Positions 35,117 to 43,055 of a stretch of DNA of 64,000 nt are shown one piece after another. Every line of letters begins with the position of its first letter. The stretch's first letter is position 1. Below the pieces are notes generated by a model. That model was not told the DNA's origin. It saw only the letters and a program-made list of their open reading frames with translations, and ran no database searches. The translations under genes and the position numbers were made by a program. The stretch comes from Thiocapsa marina 5811 (GTDB taxonomy: Bacteria; Pseudomonadota; Gammaproteobacteria; Chromatiales; Chromatiaceae), in the NCBI RefSeq assembly GCF_000223985.1, contig NZ_AFWV01000008.1, forward strand, positions 124,001 to 188,000, read 5' to 3'.

Positions 35117-35689
35117 ATGGCAGTACTCGTCCTCGGTTTGATCCTGTTTCTCGGAATTCATTCGGTATCCATCATCAACAGCCAATGGCGCACCGATCTG
35201 GTCGCGCGATTCGGCGAGATTCCGTGGAAGGCCGTGTATGGGCTCGTCGCCCTGGTCGGGTTTTATTTGGTCGTCTCGGGATACGGGGCCGCCCGTCTCT
35301 CCCCGATCGTCATCTACGAGCCGCCGGTCTGGATGCGGCATATCAGCCTCTTGTTGATGTTGCCCGTTTTTCCGCTGCTGCTCGCCGCCTATCTGCCGGG
35401 TCGGATCCAGTCCGCGACCAAGCATCCGATGTTGCTCGCGGTGAAGATCTGGGCGACGGCGCACCTGCTCGCGAACGGCACGGCCGCCGATATCCTGCTG
35501 TTCGGAGCCTTCCTTGCCTGGGCGGTTGCCGACCGGATCTCGCTCAAGCGGCGCGCGACCCCGACCGTCTACGGGGCACCGCCGAGCCAGGTGAACGACG
35601 CCATCGCGATTATCGGCGGCATCGGGCTCTATCTGCTCTTCATGTTCTGGCTGCACAAGCTCCTGATGGGGGTCGCACCGATCGGTTGA
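35117..35689 (+). CDS. NnrU family membrane protein
   Basis: This is a 190-residue inner-membrane protein with about five hydrophobic helices. It begins LGLILFLGIHSVSIINSQWR and includes SATKHPMLLAVKIWATAHLLANGTAADILLFGAFLAWAVADRISLKRR, the signature of NnrU. The family includes a protein needed for denitrification in Rhodobacter and is related to the heme-b enzyme region of isoprenoid/methyltransferase-like membrane proteins. The biochemical role is uncertain. GGAGGAATCC upstream supports the ATG at 35117. No denitrification genes are nearby. Confidence 0.85.
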   Translation: MAVLVLGLILFLGIHSVSIINSQWRTDLVARFGEIPWKAVYGLVALVGFYLVVSGYGAARLSPIVIYEPPVWMRHISLLLMLPVFPLLLAAYLPGRIQSATKHPMLLAVKIWATAHLLANGTAADILLFGAFLAWAVADRISLKRRATPTVYGAPPSQVNDAIAIIGGIGLYLLFMFWLHKLLMGVAPIG

Positions 35690-35729
35690 GCGGTCTCCAA
35701 ACGCACGACGGTTTTTTCCACAAGGCCGC

Positions 35730-35984
35730 TCAAGACCTCTCGTCCAGGAGCGTGAAGCTCACGAATGTGGCGATCAAGACGAAGGTCGCGACACAGCCCG
35801 GGCTCGGGCATAGCAGCATCAGGATTGCGGCACCGCTCCAGACGAGCAGGCAGAGCGTGCGCCCTGCTCGGTGTGCGGATGTGGCCTTGCGCCTTTGGAA
35901 GGCGGCATAGTCGGCTCGACCGCTACAGAGCCAGTCGATGACGCGTTGGGGCCACCCGGCGATTTGCGAGATGAGCGGAGGCAT
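35730..35984 (-). CDS. Small membrane protein of unknown function
   Basis: The 84-residue protein has a soluble N-terminal half rich in Arg/Trp and a hydrophobic C-terminal half (LCLLVWSGAAILMLLCPSPG, then CVATFVLIATFVSFTLL). This could form two membrane helices in a hairpin. No ribosome-binding site stands out and no family is recognised. Position just upstream of another small gene on the same strand supports a real but minor gene. Confidence 0.5.
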   Translation of the reverse strand: MPPLISQIAGWPQRVIDWLCSGRADYAAFQRRKATSAHRAGRTLCLLVWSGAAILMLLCPSPGCVATFVLIATFVSFTLLDERS

Positions 35985-36033
35985 CGTCGAGTGATCATCG
36001 CGAGGCGCCGCGGCGCCTCGTGATGCGGACCGC

Positions 36034-36459
36034 TCAGAATTTGGTCACGACGACGTTGATACCGTCTTCCTGACCCAAGTCGAAGGTATTGCCGCTCAGC
36101 CTGGAGACGGTTCCAATGGTCTCGGCAACATAGGCGGGATCGGCCGCCGCGTTGATGACGAGGCCATTGCCGGAGCCGTCGTCGACCACGAGCGTCGCTG
36201 CATCCGGTCTGGTGATCGAGATCCCCTCCGCGGGCGAGAGGACGGTCAGGTCCGCGTTCAGGAAGCGCACCGACAGTGCCGAGGGATCGCGATTGGCCTC
36301 GACGAAGGTACCGGCCGCGTCGACCGCCCCGGTCTTGACCTTCTCCACCAAACTCACGGCAGCCGCTCTTGCCTTGCCCGCGATTTCTCGTGCGTTCTCG
36401 CTGGTGGCGGCCTCTTTGACCGCCGCAACCGCTTTGTCGAGTTGCTCTTTCCAGTTCAT
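36034..36459 (-). CDS. Hypothetical protein with helical N-terminus
   Basis: This 141-residue soluble protein has no signal peptide. Residues 1-55 form an Ala/Lys-rich amphipathic helix (MNWKEQLDKAVAAVKEAATSENAREIAGKARAAAVSLVEKV). The rest looks beta-rich (ALSVRFLNADLTVLSPAEGISITRPDAATLVVDDGSGNGLVINA). The start at 36459 has AGAGGA eight bases upstream, while the longer frame is unlike protein. I do not recognise the family; the helix could bind membrane or a partner. Confidence 0.6.
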   Translation of the reverse strand: MNWKEQLDKAVAAVKEAATSENAREIAGKARAAAVSLVEKVKTGAVDAAGTFVEANRDPSALSVRFLNADLTVLSPAEGISITRPDAATLVVDDGSGNGLVINAAADPAYVAETIGTVSRLSGNTFDLGQEDGINVVVTKF

Positions 36460-36698
36460 CGTCGTGTCCTCTTGGTGTATGGTCGACCGAAACAGGGATT
36501 TGGATGACGACATCGGGCGTGATTCGCCCCGAGCGGCGCTCCCTCGGCGGGCAATTGACGACGAGATCGAAGCGAGAGCCGTCGAGACCCGAGGCCAAGC
36601 GCTTGCGTCCAAAAGTATAGGATCCCCTTGACTCCTCTGCCGAGCGGACCGGACAGGCCGAGGCCGAGGCCCGGAGACCCGCGTCGGAGCAACCGAAC

Positions 36699-37154
36699 AT
36701 GCAGCGCATTCGAGTTCAACACGACCTCTTCGACAGTGCGGAGGAGCAAAAAATTCTCTCCCGCGACAAGCCTCGGGTCGGCGCCGTGGTGACCTTTGTC
36801 GGCTTGATGCGCGACTTCAACGAAGGCGCCGAGGTGGTCGCCATGACCCTGGAGCACTATCCGGGGATGACCGAGAAGGCGCTCGGCGCCATTGCCGAGG
36901 AGGCCGCGCAACGCTGGGACCTGGAGGACATCAGCATCCTGCATCGTGTCGGCGAGCTGAGACCGCAGGACCCGATCGTGTTCGTGGGTGTCAGCAGTCG
37001 GCACCGCGGCGAGGCCTTTCGTGCCTGCGAGTTTCTGATCGACTCCCTCAAGACCCGCGCGCCCTTCTGGAAGAAGGAGCAGACATCGGAGGGCGAGCGT
37101 TGGGTCGATGCACGTGTGACGGACGATGCAGCAGCGCGGCGCTGGGCGGAGTGA
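36699..37154 (+). CDS. moaE: Molybdopterin synthase catalytic subunit MoaE
   Basis: MoaE receives sulfur from MoaD and converts precursor Z to molybdopterin. The 151-residue protein shows GAVVTFVGLMRDFNEG, LEHYPGMTEKAL, the active-site VSSRHRGEAFRACEFLIDSLK and PFWKKEQTSEGERWV with its catalytic lysine. It stands alone, without moaD, moaC or moaA beside it, and converges with ureG. A TIR repeat fills the gap. Confidence 0.95.
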   Translation: MQRIRVQHDLFDSAEEQKILSRDKPRVGAVVTFVGLMRDFNEGAEVVAMTLEHYPGMTEKALGAIAEEAAQRWDLEDISILHRVGELRPQDPIVFVGVSSRHRGEAFRACEFLIDSLKTRAPFWKKEQTSEGERWVDARVTDDAAARRWAE

Positions 37155-37243
37155 TCGACCGACTGGTTCGAGTGAGCTCGACGTTTGGTGCATCCACGGC
37201 CCTAAGCCGGGATGCGGTCTAAAATGATCTATTTTTTATAATC

Positions 37244-37330
37244 TTAAACCGCGCAGACTCCAGTGGCCGTCAAGGCTGCCGGGGCCGATCCCATCCAAAA
37301 ACATCGCGTATCGCGCGGGGCGCGGTTTAA
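37244..37330. repeat. TIR element B (87 bp), overlapping the ureG stop
   Basis: The ends ttaaaccgcgc and gcgcggtttaa are perfect 11-bp inverted repeats. The interior is about 84% alike to copy C at 58412, including an identical tgccggggccgatcccatcc block. A T-rich leader (attttttataatc) precedes the left end, itself preceded by a gcggtctaa arm pairing with the left end. The ureG stop codon (37327-37329) lies inside the right repeat. Confidence 0.85.
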
Positions 37331-37941
37331 GCCCCGAGCATCCCTTGATGCTCGATGAAGTCGAGGATCCTATCGAGTCCCTCGCCGGTGCGCAGATTCG
37401 TGAAGACGAACGGCCGCTCCCCGCGCATGCGTTTGGAGTCGCGCTCCATGACCTCCAGCGATGCCCCCACGTAAGGCGCCAGATCGATCTTGTTGATGAC
37501 CAGGAGATCCGAGCGGGTGATGCCGGGTCCGCCCTTGCGCGGGATCTTCTCGCCCTCGGCCACGTCGATGACATAGAGGGTCAGATCCGCAAGCTCGGGG
37601 CTGAAGGTGGCGGCGAGGTTGTCGCCGCCGCTTTCGATGAAGACGAGATCGAGATCCGGGAAGCGGATCTGCAGATCCTCCACCGCGGCCAGGTTCATCG
37701 AGGCGTCTTCGCGAATGGCGGTATGCGGGCATCCGCCGGTCTCCACGCCGACGATGCGCTCGGCGTCCAAGGCTTGCGAGCGGATCAGGAACTCCGCGTC
37801 TTCGCGGGTGTAGATGTCGTTGGTGACCACCGCCAACTGATAGCGCTCGCGCAGCGCCTTGCAGAGCGCATCCAGCAGCGCCGTCTTCCCGGAGCCGACG
37901 GGACCGCCGACCCCGACGCGCAGGGGTGATGAATCGACCAT
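37327..37941 (-). CDS. ureG: Urease accessory GTPase UreG
   Basis: UreG is the SIMIBI GTPase that powers nickel delivery to apo-urease. The 204-residue protein has the P-loop [14 protein letters not shown], the [12 protein letters not shown] block, [17 protein letters not shown] with the CPH nickel motif, [19 protein letters not shown] and the NKIDLAP guanine motif. The start is an ATG at 37941 with a strong AAGGAGA site. It follows ureF by 10 bases. The stop codon is supplied by a TIR repeat. Confidence 0.97.
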   Translation of the reverse strand: MVDSSPLRVGVGGPVGSGKTALLDALCKALRERYQLAVVTNDIYTREDAEFLIRSQALDAERIVGVETGGCPHTAIREDASMNLAAVEDLQIRFPDLDLVFIESGGDNLAATFSPELADLTLYVIDVAEGEKIPRKGGPGITRSDLLVINKIDLAPYVGASLEVMERDSKRMRGERPFVFTNLRTGEGLDRILDFIEHQGMLGA

Positions 37942-37951
37942 GGTATCTCCT

Positions 37952-38638
37952 TCAGGAACGAAACAAGCGGGTGTATTGGGTCTCGTGAGCGGAGCTCGCG
38001 ATCGCCAGGGCCGGGGTCGATGCGCCGATCTCATCATCCGTAACCGCCAGGGCAGCGTCGACCGCACTCGGGATGAGCGTTGCGAGGCGCGCGAGCGTCT
38101 GTTGGCCGCGTGTCTGACCCAAGGGTACGAGCTTGATCCCGGCCAGAACGAGATTCTCGAGCCAGCTCCACGTATAGCCCGTCGCTGCATCGCGCGGCTC
38201 GATTCGCCATGAAGCCGCGGCGAAGGCGAAGCCGGCGGTCTGACTTCGGGCGAGCTGCGGTTTCCACGCGAGCGCGTCCTCCAGCCCCCACGCGATGATC
38301 AGATCGGCGAGCGCGCGTCCGCGGTCCGACTCCTCGCGCCGCAGCTCGGCCGTCTCCCGAGCGGCCAAGAGGCTGTCCACCCAATCGGACATCATCGCTC
38401 GATCGCGCTCGAGCGTCGCTGTCTGCATCCGCAGCAACAGCGGGAGGTCCAGGTACGGAAGGCTGCTGCCGACCTGGTCCGCCATCCATGCCTCCAGGTC
38501 GTCGGCGTCGCGAATCCAACCGTTCTCGACCGCCCATTCGATGCCTTGCGAATAGGTGAAACCGCCGACCGGCAGCGACGGGCTGACCAAGTGCATCAGG
38601 CGCAACAGGCGCAGGGCGTGCTCAGTGCTCGTGTGCAT
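37952..38638 (-). CDS. ureF: Urease accessory protein UreF
   Basis: UreF is the all-helical scaffold that docks UreG on the UreD-urease complex. The 228-residue protein has the family start [31 protein letters not shown] and the later [42 protein letters not shown]. The ATG at 38638 ([15 protein letters not shown]) overlaps the ureE end by 17 bases. It is second in the ureE-ureF-ureG unit. Confidence 0.96.
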   Translation of the reverse strand: MHTSTEHALRLLRLMHLVSPSLPVGGFTYSQGIEWAVENGWIRDADDLEAWMADQVGSSLPYLDLPLLLRMQTATLERDRAMMSDWVDSLLAARETAELRREESDRGRALADLIIAWGLEDALAWKPQLARSQTAGFAFAAASWRIEPRDAATGYTWSWLENLVLAGIKLVPLGQTRGQQTLARLATLIPSAVDAALAVTDDEIGASTPALAIASSAHETQYTRLFRS

Positions 38639-39098
38639 GGCCGGTCTGATCCGCACCCTGACCGCCGTAAGCACCGGACTCCGGCTCGAAGCCTGCGTCC
38701 ACGAGCCTGACCTCGAGTCCGAGACCGCGCACCATCTCGTCGAGGACCTGATCCTGTCGATAGCTGAGGCGCCCGGGCTCGATCTGCAGAGGCACATGTC
38801 GGTTGCCGAGGTGATAACAGGCGCGCGCGAGCAGCAAAGGGTCCGCGCTTTCGACACGCGAAAGATGCTCCGATGCGGCAATGACGCGTGCGACCAGGCC
38901 GTCCTCGGCGATCAGTGCGTCCCCGTGATGCAGAAGGGTTCCGCGGGGCAGGAAGAGTCCTGCCTCCCGACCGTCGTCGAGCATGACGCGCAGCCGACAG
39001 CGAGTACGCTGCTCCAACGTGAGCGTGAGTGTCACGTCCGCGGGGATGTCCGCGGCGGTCGTGCGGATGAAGCGGATCAAGGGTTCGGATTGCGGCAC
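38622..39098 (-). CDS. ureE: Urease accessory nickel metallochaperone UreE
   Basis: UreE is a dimeric nickel carrier for urease. The 158-residue protein has the N-terminal peptide-binding domain (ADVTLTLTLEQRTRCRLRVMLDDGREAGLFLPRG) and the C-terminal metal domain with YHLGNRHVPLQIEPG. It ends in a short His tail (TGHAHEH), much shorter than in Klebsiella. The start is a GTG at 39098; there is no better codon downstream. The ureDABC genes are not in this window. Confidence 0.94.
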   Translation of the reverse strand: MPQSEPLIRFIRTTAADIPADVTLTLTLEQRTRCRLRVMLDDGREAGLFLPRGTLLHHGDALIAEDGLVARVIAASEHLSRVESADPLLLARACYHLGNRHVPLQIEPGRLSYRQDQVLDEMVRGLGLEVRLVDAGFEPESGAYGGQGADQTGHAHEH

Positions 39099-39170
39099 GG
39101 CTTCGCCCCGGTTGTGGTTAAGACTGCGTTCCTCGCAGGTGGCTGTCGATCGGTACGCGGATGTCGTCGA

Positions 39171-40388
39171 TCAGGGGTCGACCCGGATCACGGCGCCGTC
39201 GCCGGTCTGCACGTCAAGCTCGGGAAGCGGATCCTGCGATGGATGGACCCGGATGTCGCCAGAGTCGATCCGGACCTCGACCCGATCCCAATCGTTCGCG
39301 ACGATCCCCATGACGACCTTGGTGTCCTTCTCCGTGAAGATCCCTTGATGGCTGATCCGATAGGTCAGCATCCGACCGTCGTTGGTCAATTCGGACTCGA
39401 CCTTGCTCCAGGGCAGCCCGAATCCGCGCGCCTCCAAGCGCATCTCGGCCGTGCGGTGTGCACCGCCCGGCCAGAAGAGGATCACGTAAGCCTGATCGGC
39501 GACCAGGCGCAAGACCTCGGGCGGCGGATCGAAATCGCCCGGCCGGACCCATTGAATCTGGACGTTCTTCAGCGGTGTCGCCAACAACATGGCCCCGATC
39601 ATCAGGGTTGCGACGAGCGCATACACCGTCGCCGTGACCTTCGGGCGCCGCAGCTCGGGCATGGGGGAGGGTGGTGACGCGGCCTCCGCGGCCTCTCGTC
39701 GCGGGATGCGCAGGACGAAATAATAGAGTCCCCAGGCAATCCCGTAGGCGATGACCCCGGACCAGATCACGTCCGAGACGAAGTGATCGCCCGCCGCCAT
39801 GCGCCCGATCCCGAGCAGGGTGCCGAAGACGAGCGAGCCGGCCAGCGCCGTCCAGGCGAGCGCCGGCCTGCGTCTGCGCCAGATGATGAAGAAGACGCCG
39901 AGCATGTAGCCGATCGAGCTGTGTCCGCAGGGGAATGACTTTCCGTCGCCCTCGCGGGAGACCGCAAGCGGAGGAACGTAGTCGCGGGTCCCGCCGAGCT
40001 GCTCGATCTGGTGCGGTCGAGGCCGCCCCCAGTTGTCCTTGAAGACACCGTTGACGATGAGGCCGGGGCCCAGGATGGTCGCGACGATCAATAGGATCGC
40101 GTAACAACGCAGCCGCCTGAAGGACTGCCAAACCGCCCCGGCGCCGAGCACGAGCAGCCCGCCGAGCATGACGAAGCCGGTCAGGAGCGGCGAGGCGACA
40201 TAAAGGAACGACCACAGCGGTGCTTGGGCCTCGTACCAAGGGTCGTCCGCCTCCGGATGATAAAAGAGCGCGGCGGCCTGAATGTCCAGATCGGTCAGCC
40301 AAAAGGGGAGGGTGCCGAGCAAGGCGATCAGCAGCAGTGCGATGCCTTGCGGGAGCCAATCCCGGCGCGATGCGGTGGTTTGCGACAT
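39171..40388 (-). CDS. PAP2-family membrane phosphatase with extra C-terminal domain
   Basis: The first about 230 residues form a six-helix PAP2 enzyme. Motifs are K117-x6-R124-P125 (KDNWGRPRP), PCGH (153-156, with Cys in place of the usual Ser) and R196-x5-H202-x3-D206. Such enzymes dephosphorylate lipid phosphates (PgpB, undecaprenyl-PP or lipid A type). After a linker and one more helix (YALVATLMIGAMLLATPL) comes a C-terminal beta-rich domain of about 130 residues that I do not recognise. The start is the ATG at 40388. The gene follows the GNAT gene by 17 bases. Confidence 0.85.
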   Translation of the reverse strand: MSQTTASRRDWLPQGIALLLIALLGTLPFWLTDLDIQAAALFYHPEADDPWYEAQAPLWSFLYVASPLLTGFVMLGGLLVLGAGAVWQSFRRLRCYAILLIVATILGPGLIVNGVFKDNWGRPRPHQIEQLGGTRDYVPPLAVSREGDGKSFPCGHSSIGYMLGVFFIIWRRRRPALAWTALAGSLVFGTLLGIGRMAAGDHFVSDVIWSGVIAYGIAWGLYYFVLRIPRREAAEAASPPSPMPELRRPKVTATVYALVATLMIGAMLLATPLKNVQIQWVRPGDFDPPPEVLRLVADQAYVILFWPGGAHRTAEMRLEARGFGLPWSKVESELTNDGRMLTYRISHQGIFTEKDTKVVMGIVANDWDRVEVRIDSGDIRVHPSQDPLPELDVQTGDGAVIRVDP

Positions 40389-40405
40389 GGGCCCTTTCCG
40401 ATGTC

Positions 40406-41002
40406 TCAATCGAGGCGCTTCAGCCAGAACACCATCGGCTTGGGTGTCTCCTCGGCCTCGTCGAGATCGCGCCAAGAGAAGGTCGTGCGCAACTGCGGTT
40501 GTTTCACGAATCCCTGTTTCGCCCAAAGACCGTCGAGCGGGCGATAATCAGCCGGACGTCGCGGGTGATCCGCGGGTCGCTCCACGGCGCAGAAACAGGC
40601 GAAGTCGAATCGGCCGAGCCTGCGGGCGTGGGCCTCGCGCTCGTCGAAAAAGCGCCGGCCGAGCCCTAGCCCTCGGTACTCCGGCAGCAGGACCGATTCA
40701 CCGTAGTAGAACACCCGCTCGGGCGCATAGCCGTGCGTCGTGAAGGGCTCGATCACGTTCGGCGTCTCGGCTGCAAGCGGCAGCGCGCTCGAGGCACCCA
40801 CCACCCGAGCGCCGTCGCGCACCAGTACGACGAGTCCGTCCGGTGCCTCGGCATAGGTCCGCAGATAGCACTCTTCGTATTCCGCGTCGCCCGCGTAGAG
40901 ATAGGGGTACTCACGGAAGACACGGATGCGTAGGCGCGCGAGCGCCGGCAAGTCGGCGATCAGATCCGCTCCGGTGCGGCACTCGACATGCAACTCGGAC
41001 AT
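40406..41002 (-). CDS. GNAT family N-acetyltransferase
   Basis: The 198-residue protein has the GNAT core, with VFYYGESVLLPEYRGLGLGRRFFDERE as the acetyl-CoA pyrophosphate loop (RGLGLG). An N-terminal ALARLRIRVFREYPYLYAGDAEYEECYL is seen in many uncharacterised members. The C-terminus GLWAKQGFVKQPQLRTTFSWRDLDEAEETPKPM is also typical. The ATG at 41002 is chosen over an Arg-rich extension. The acceptor is unknown. It may be cotranscribed with the PAP2 gene. Confidence 0.85.
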   Translation of the reverse strand: MSELHVECRTGADLIADLPALARLRIRVFREYPYLYAGDAEYEECYLRTYAEAPDGLVVLVRDGARVVGASSALPLAAETPNVIEPFTTHGYAPERVFYYGESVLLPEYRGLGLGRRFFDEREAHARRLGRFDFACFCAVERPADHPRRPADYRPLDGLWAKQGFVKQPQLRTTFSWRDLDEAEETPKPMVFWLKRLD

Positions 41003-41246
41003 CGGGAACCCTCTTTTCGCCTCTCTGGTTCGGACCGCTCCGGCGACGGCAATCGTGCGTGCCGGTCTTGGCGACATCTTCGATGCGGCATCATATACCG
41101 AGCACGCGGGGATGTTTGAGCGGCGACCCTGATGAAGGGTTCATGGCACGCCTCCGCAGCCAGCAGAACCGTCATCCCGTTGTCGCGGGACCGTAATACC
41201 TCATCCCCATAATCGGGAATTTTAACCCGATCAGGATCTCCGTCTC

Positions 41247-42830
41247 ATGTCGTTTAAGACCGTCTCCCGACTCACCGCCGGCTGCGCCTTGGCGCTCGGT
41301 ATCGGCGCTCCGGCCCTCGCGGGCACCCACGCATCTCAGCCGACAATCGCCATGACGCCGCTCGGCACCTACGACGCCGGTGTGTCCGGCGAATCGGCGG
41401 CGGAGATCGTGGCTCACGACCCCCGGACGCAGCGCCTATTCGTCGTCAACGCGCAGAGCGGCAACGTCGACGTGCTCGACATTCGCACCCCCGCGGCTCC
41501 GCAGCTCCTGTTCAGTGTGAGCCTCGGCGGAGTCGTCAACAGCGTCGATGTTCACAAGGGGCTGATCGTCGCCGCTGTCGAAGCGGATCCCAAAACGGAT
41601 CCGGGCAAGGCGGTCTTCTTCAACGCCGAGGGGAAGATCCTCGCGTCCGTCGAGGTCGGTGCGCTGCCGGACATGGTGACCTTCACGCCGGACGGCAGGC
41701 GGGTGCTGGTGGCCAACGAGGGCGAGCCGAACGACGACTACACGGTCGATCCGGAGGGCTCGGTCAGCATCATCGATCTGCCCCGCAACATTCGCAGACT
41801 CGCGCAGGATGACGTGCGAACGGCCGATTTCCGCCCATTCAACGACGCGACTCTCGACCCCTCGATACGGGTCTTCGGTCCGAACGCAAGCGTGGCACAG
41901 GACTTCGAGCCCGAGTACATCACGGTCGACAAGGGCTCCAAGACCGCTTGGGTGTCGTTGCAGGAGAACAACGCCGTCGCCGTCCTGGACATCAAGGCCG
42001 GTGACTTTACCGCGGTGCATGGCCTGGGCTTCAAAGACCACCGCGTGGCGGGGAACGAGCTGGACGCCAGCGACCGCGACGGCGAGATCAACATCCTCGA
42101 CTGGCCGGTCAAGGGGATGTATCAGCCGGACGCGATCGCGAGGTACGAGCACCGCGGACGGACCTACATCGTGAGCGCCAACGAGGGAGACGCGCGCGAC
42201 TATGACGGCTTCAGCGAGGACGCACGCGTCAAGAATATCGATCTGAATCCAGAGGTCTTTCTCAATGCGGATGTCCTGCAGGCGGACGAGAATCTCGGCC
42301 GATTGACCGTCACGACGGCCCTGGGTGTCGATCCGAAGACGGGGCTGCACGACGAGATCTACGCGTTCGGCGCCCGCTCCTTCTCGATCTGGAGCGCCGA
42401 TCTGGAGCAGGTCTACGATAGCGGTGCGGATTTCGAGCGCAACACCGCGGACGCCTATCCGGAATTCTTCAACTCGGACCACGAGGAGAACACATTCGAC
42501 AACCGCAGCGACAACAAGGGTCCGGAGCCCGAGGGCGTGACCCTGGCTAAGCTGTGGGGTCGCACCTATGCCTTCATCGGCCTGGAGCGCATCGGCGGTG
42601 TCATGATCTACGACGTCACCAATCCCTTCGCGCCGAGCTTCGTCGAGTACATCAACAACCGCGACTTTAATGCAGAGCCGGGCACGCCGGAGGCGGGCGA
42701 TCTGGGCGCCGAGGGTTTGACGGTGATCGAGGCGTCGAAAAGCCCGATCCGCGGGGTGCCCCTGTTGGTCGTTGCCAACGAGGTGAGCGGCACGACAACC
42801 CTGTTCCGCATCGAGCGGGTCTGGCGGTAG
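41247..42830 (+). CDS. Exported beta-propeller protein, choice-of-anchor I family
   Basis: The 527-residue secreted protein has a signal peptide (TVSRLTAGCALALGIGAPALAG). A propeller of YVTN-like repeats follows (QRLFVVNAQSGNVDVLDI, RRVLVANEGEPNDDYTVDPEGSVSIIDL, KTAWVSLQENNAVAVLDI and TYIVSANEGDARDYDGFSE). The late GPEPEGVTLAKLWGRTYAFIGLERIGG block is typical of proteins labelled choice-of-anchor I or alkaline-phosphatase-like in Proteobacteria. No clear catalytic residues are seen, so it may be a surface or calcium-binding propeller. It is a single gene, divergent from the GNAT gene. Confidence 0.8.
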   Translation: MSFKTVSRLTAGCALALGIGAPALAGTHASQPTIAMTPLGTYDAGVSGESAAEIVAHDPRTQRLFVVNAQSGNVDVLDIRTPAAPQLLFSVSLGGVVNSVDVHKGLIVAAVEADPKTDPGKAVFFNAEGKILASVEVGALPDMVTFTPDGRRVLVANEGEPNDDYTVDPEGSVSIIDLPRNIRRLAQDDVRTADFRPFNDATLDPSIRVFGPNASVAQDFEPEYITVDKGSKTAWVSLQENNAVAVLDIKAGDFTAVHGLGFKDHRVAGNELDASDRDGEINILDWPVKGMYQPDAIARYEHRGRTYIVSANEGDARDYDGFSEDARVKNIDLNPEVFLNADVLQADENLGRLTVTTALGVDPKTGLHDEIYAFGARSFSIWSADLEQVYDSGADFERNTADAYPEFFNSDHEENTFDNRSDNKGPEPEGVTLAKLWGRTYAFIGLERIGGVMIYDVTNPFAPSFVEYINNRDFNAEPGTPEAGDLGAEGLTVIEASKSPIRGVPLLVVANEVSGTTTLFRIERVWR

Positions 42831-42864
42831 GACGCTGGGTCTTTTGGCCCGGCCTCGAGAGCTA

Positions 42865-42892
42865 CGGTGATCGTCGCAGGCGACGATCACCG
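42865..42892. terminator. Perfect 13-bp hairpin between convergent genes
   Basis: cggtgatcgtcgc and its exact complement are separated by two bases. It lies 34 bases after the propeller gene stop and about 165 bases before the end of the oppositely oriented CorC gene. There is no strong T-run, so it may act as a weak bidirectional terminator or an mRNA end stabiliser. Confidence 0.5.
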
Positions 42893-43055
42893 CATGTATT
42901 CGCGCATCTCGGCAATACACGGGCCGGTAGGTCAAACGAGCGAGAGCGCAGCCCACCGATAAGGGTGCGAAGCTGTGCGAGTGGGGCACATCTGTGCATC
43001 CGACAGTTCTCCGACATCCAATTGACCCGCGGGACGAGCGCCGCGCGCCCTCGCA

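Noticed and set aside
35978-36030. Inverted ggcgccgcggcgcc-type dyad near 36004-36020 as a mobile-element end
   Set aside because: It is a short G+C-rich self-complementary run with no partner copy in the window.
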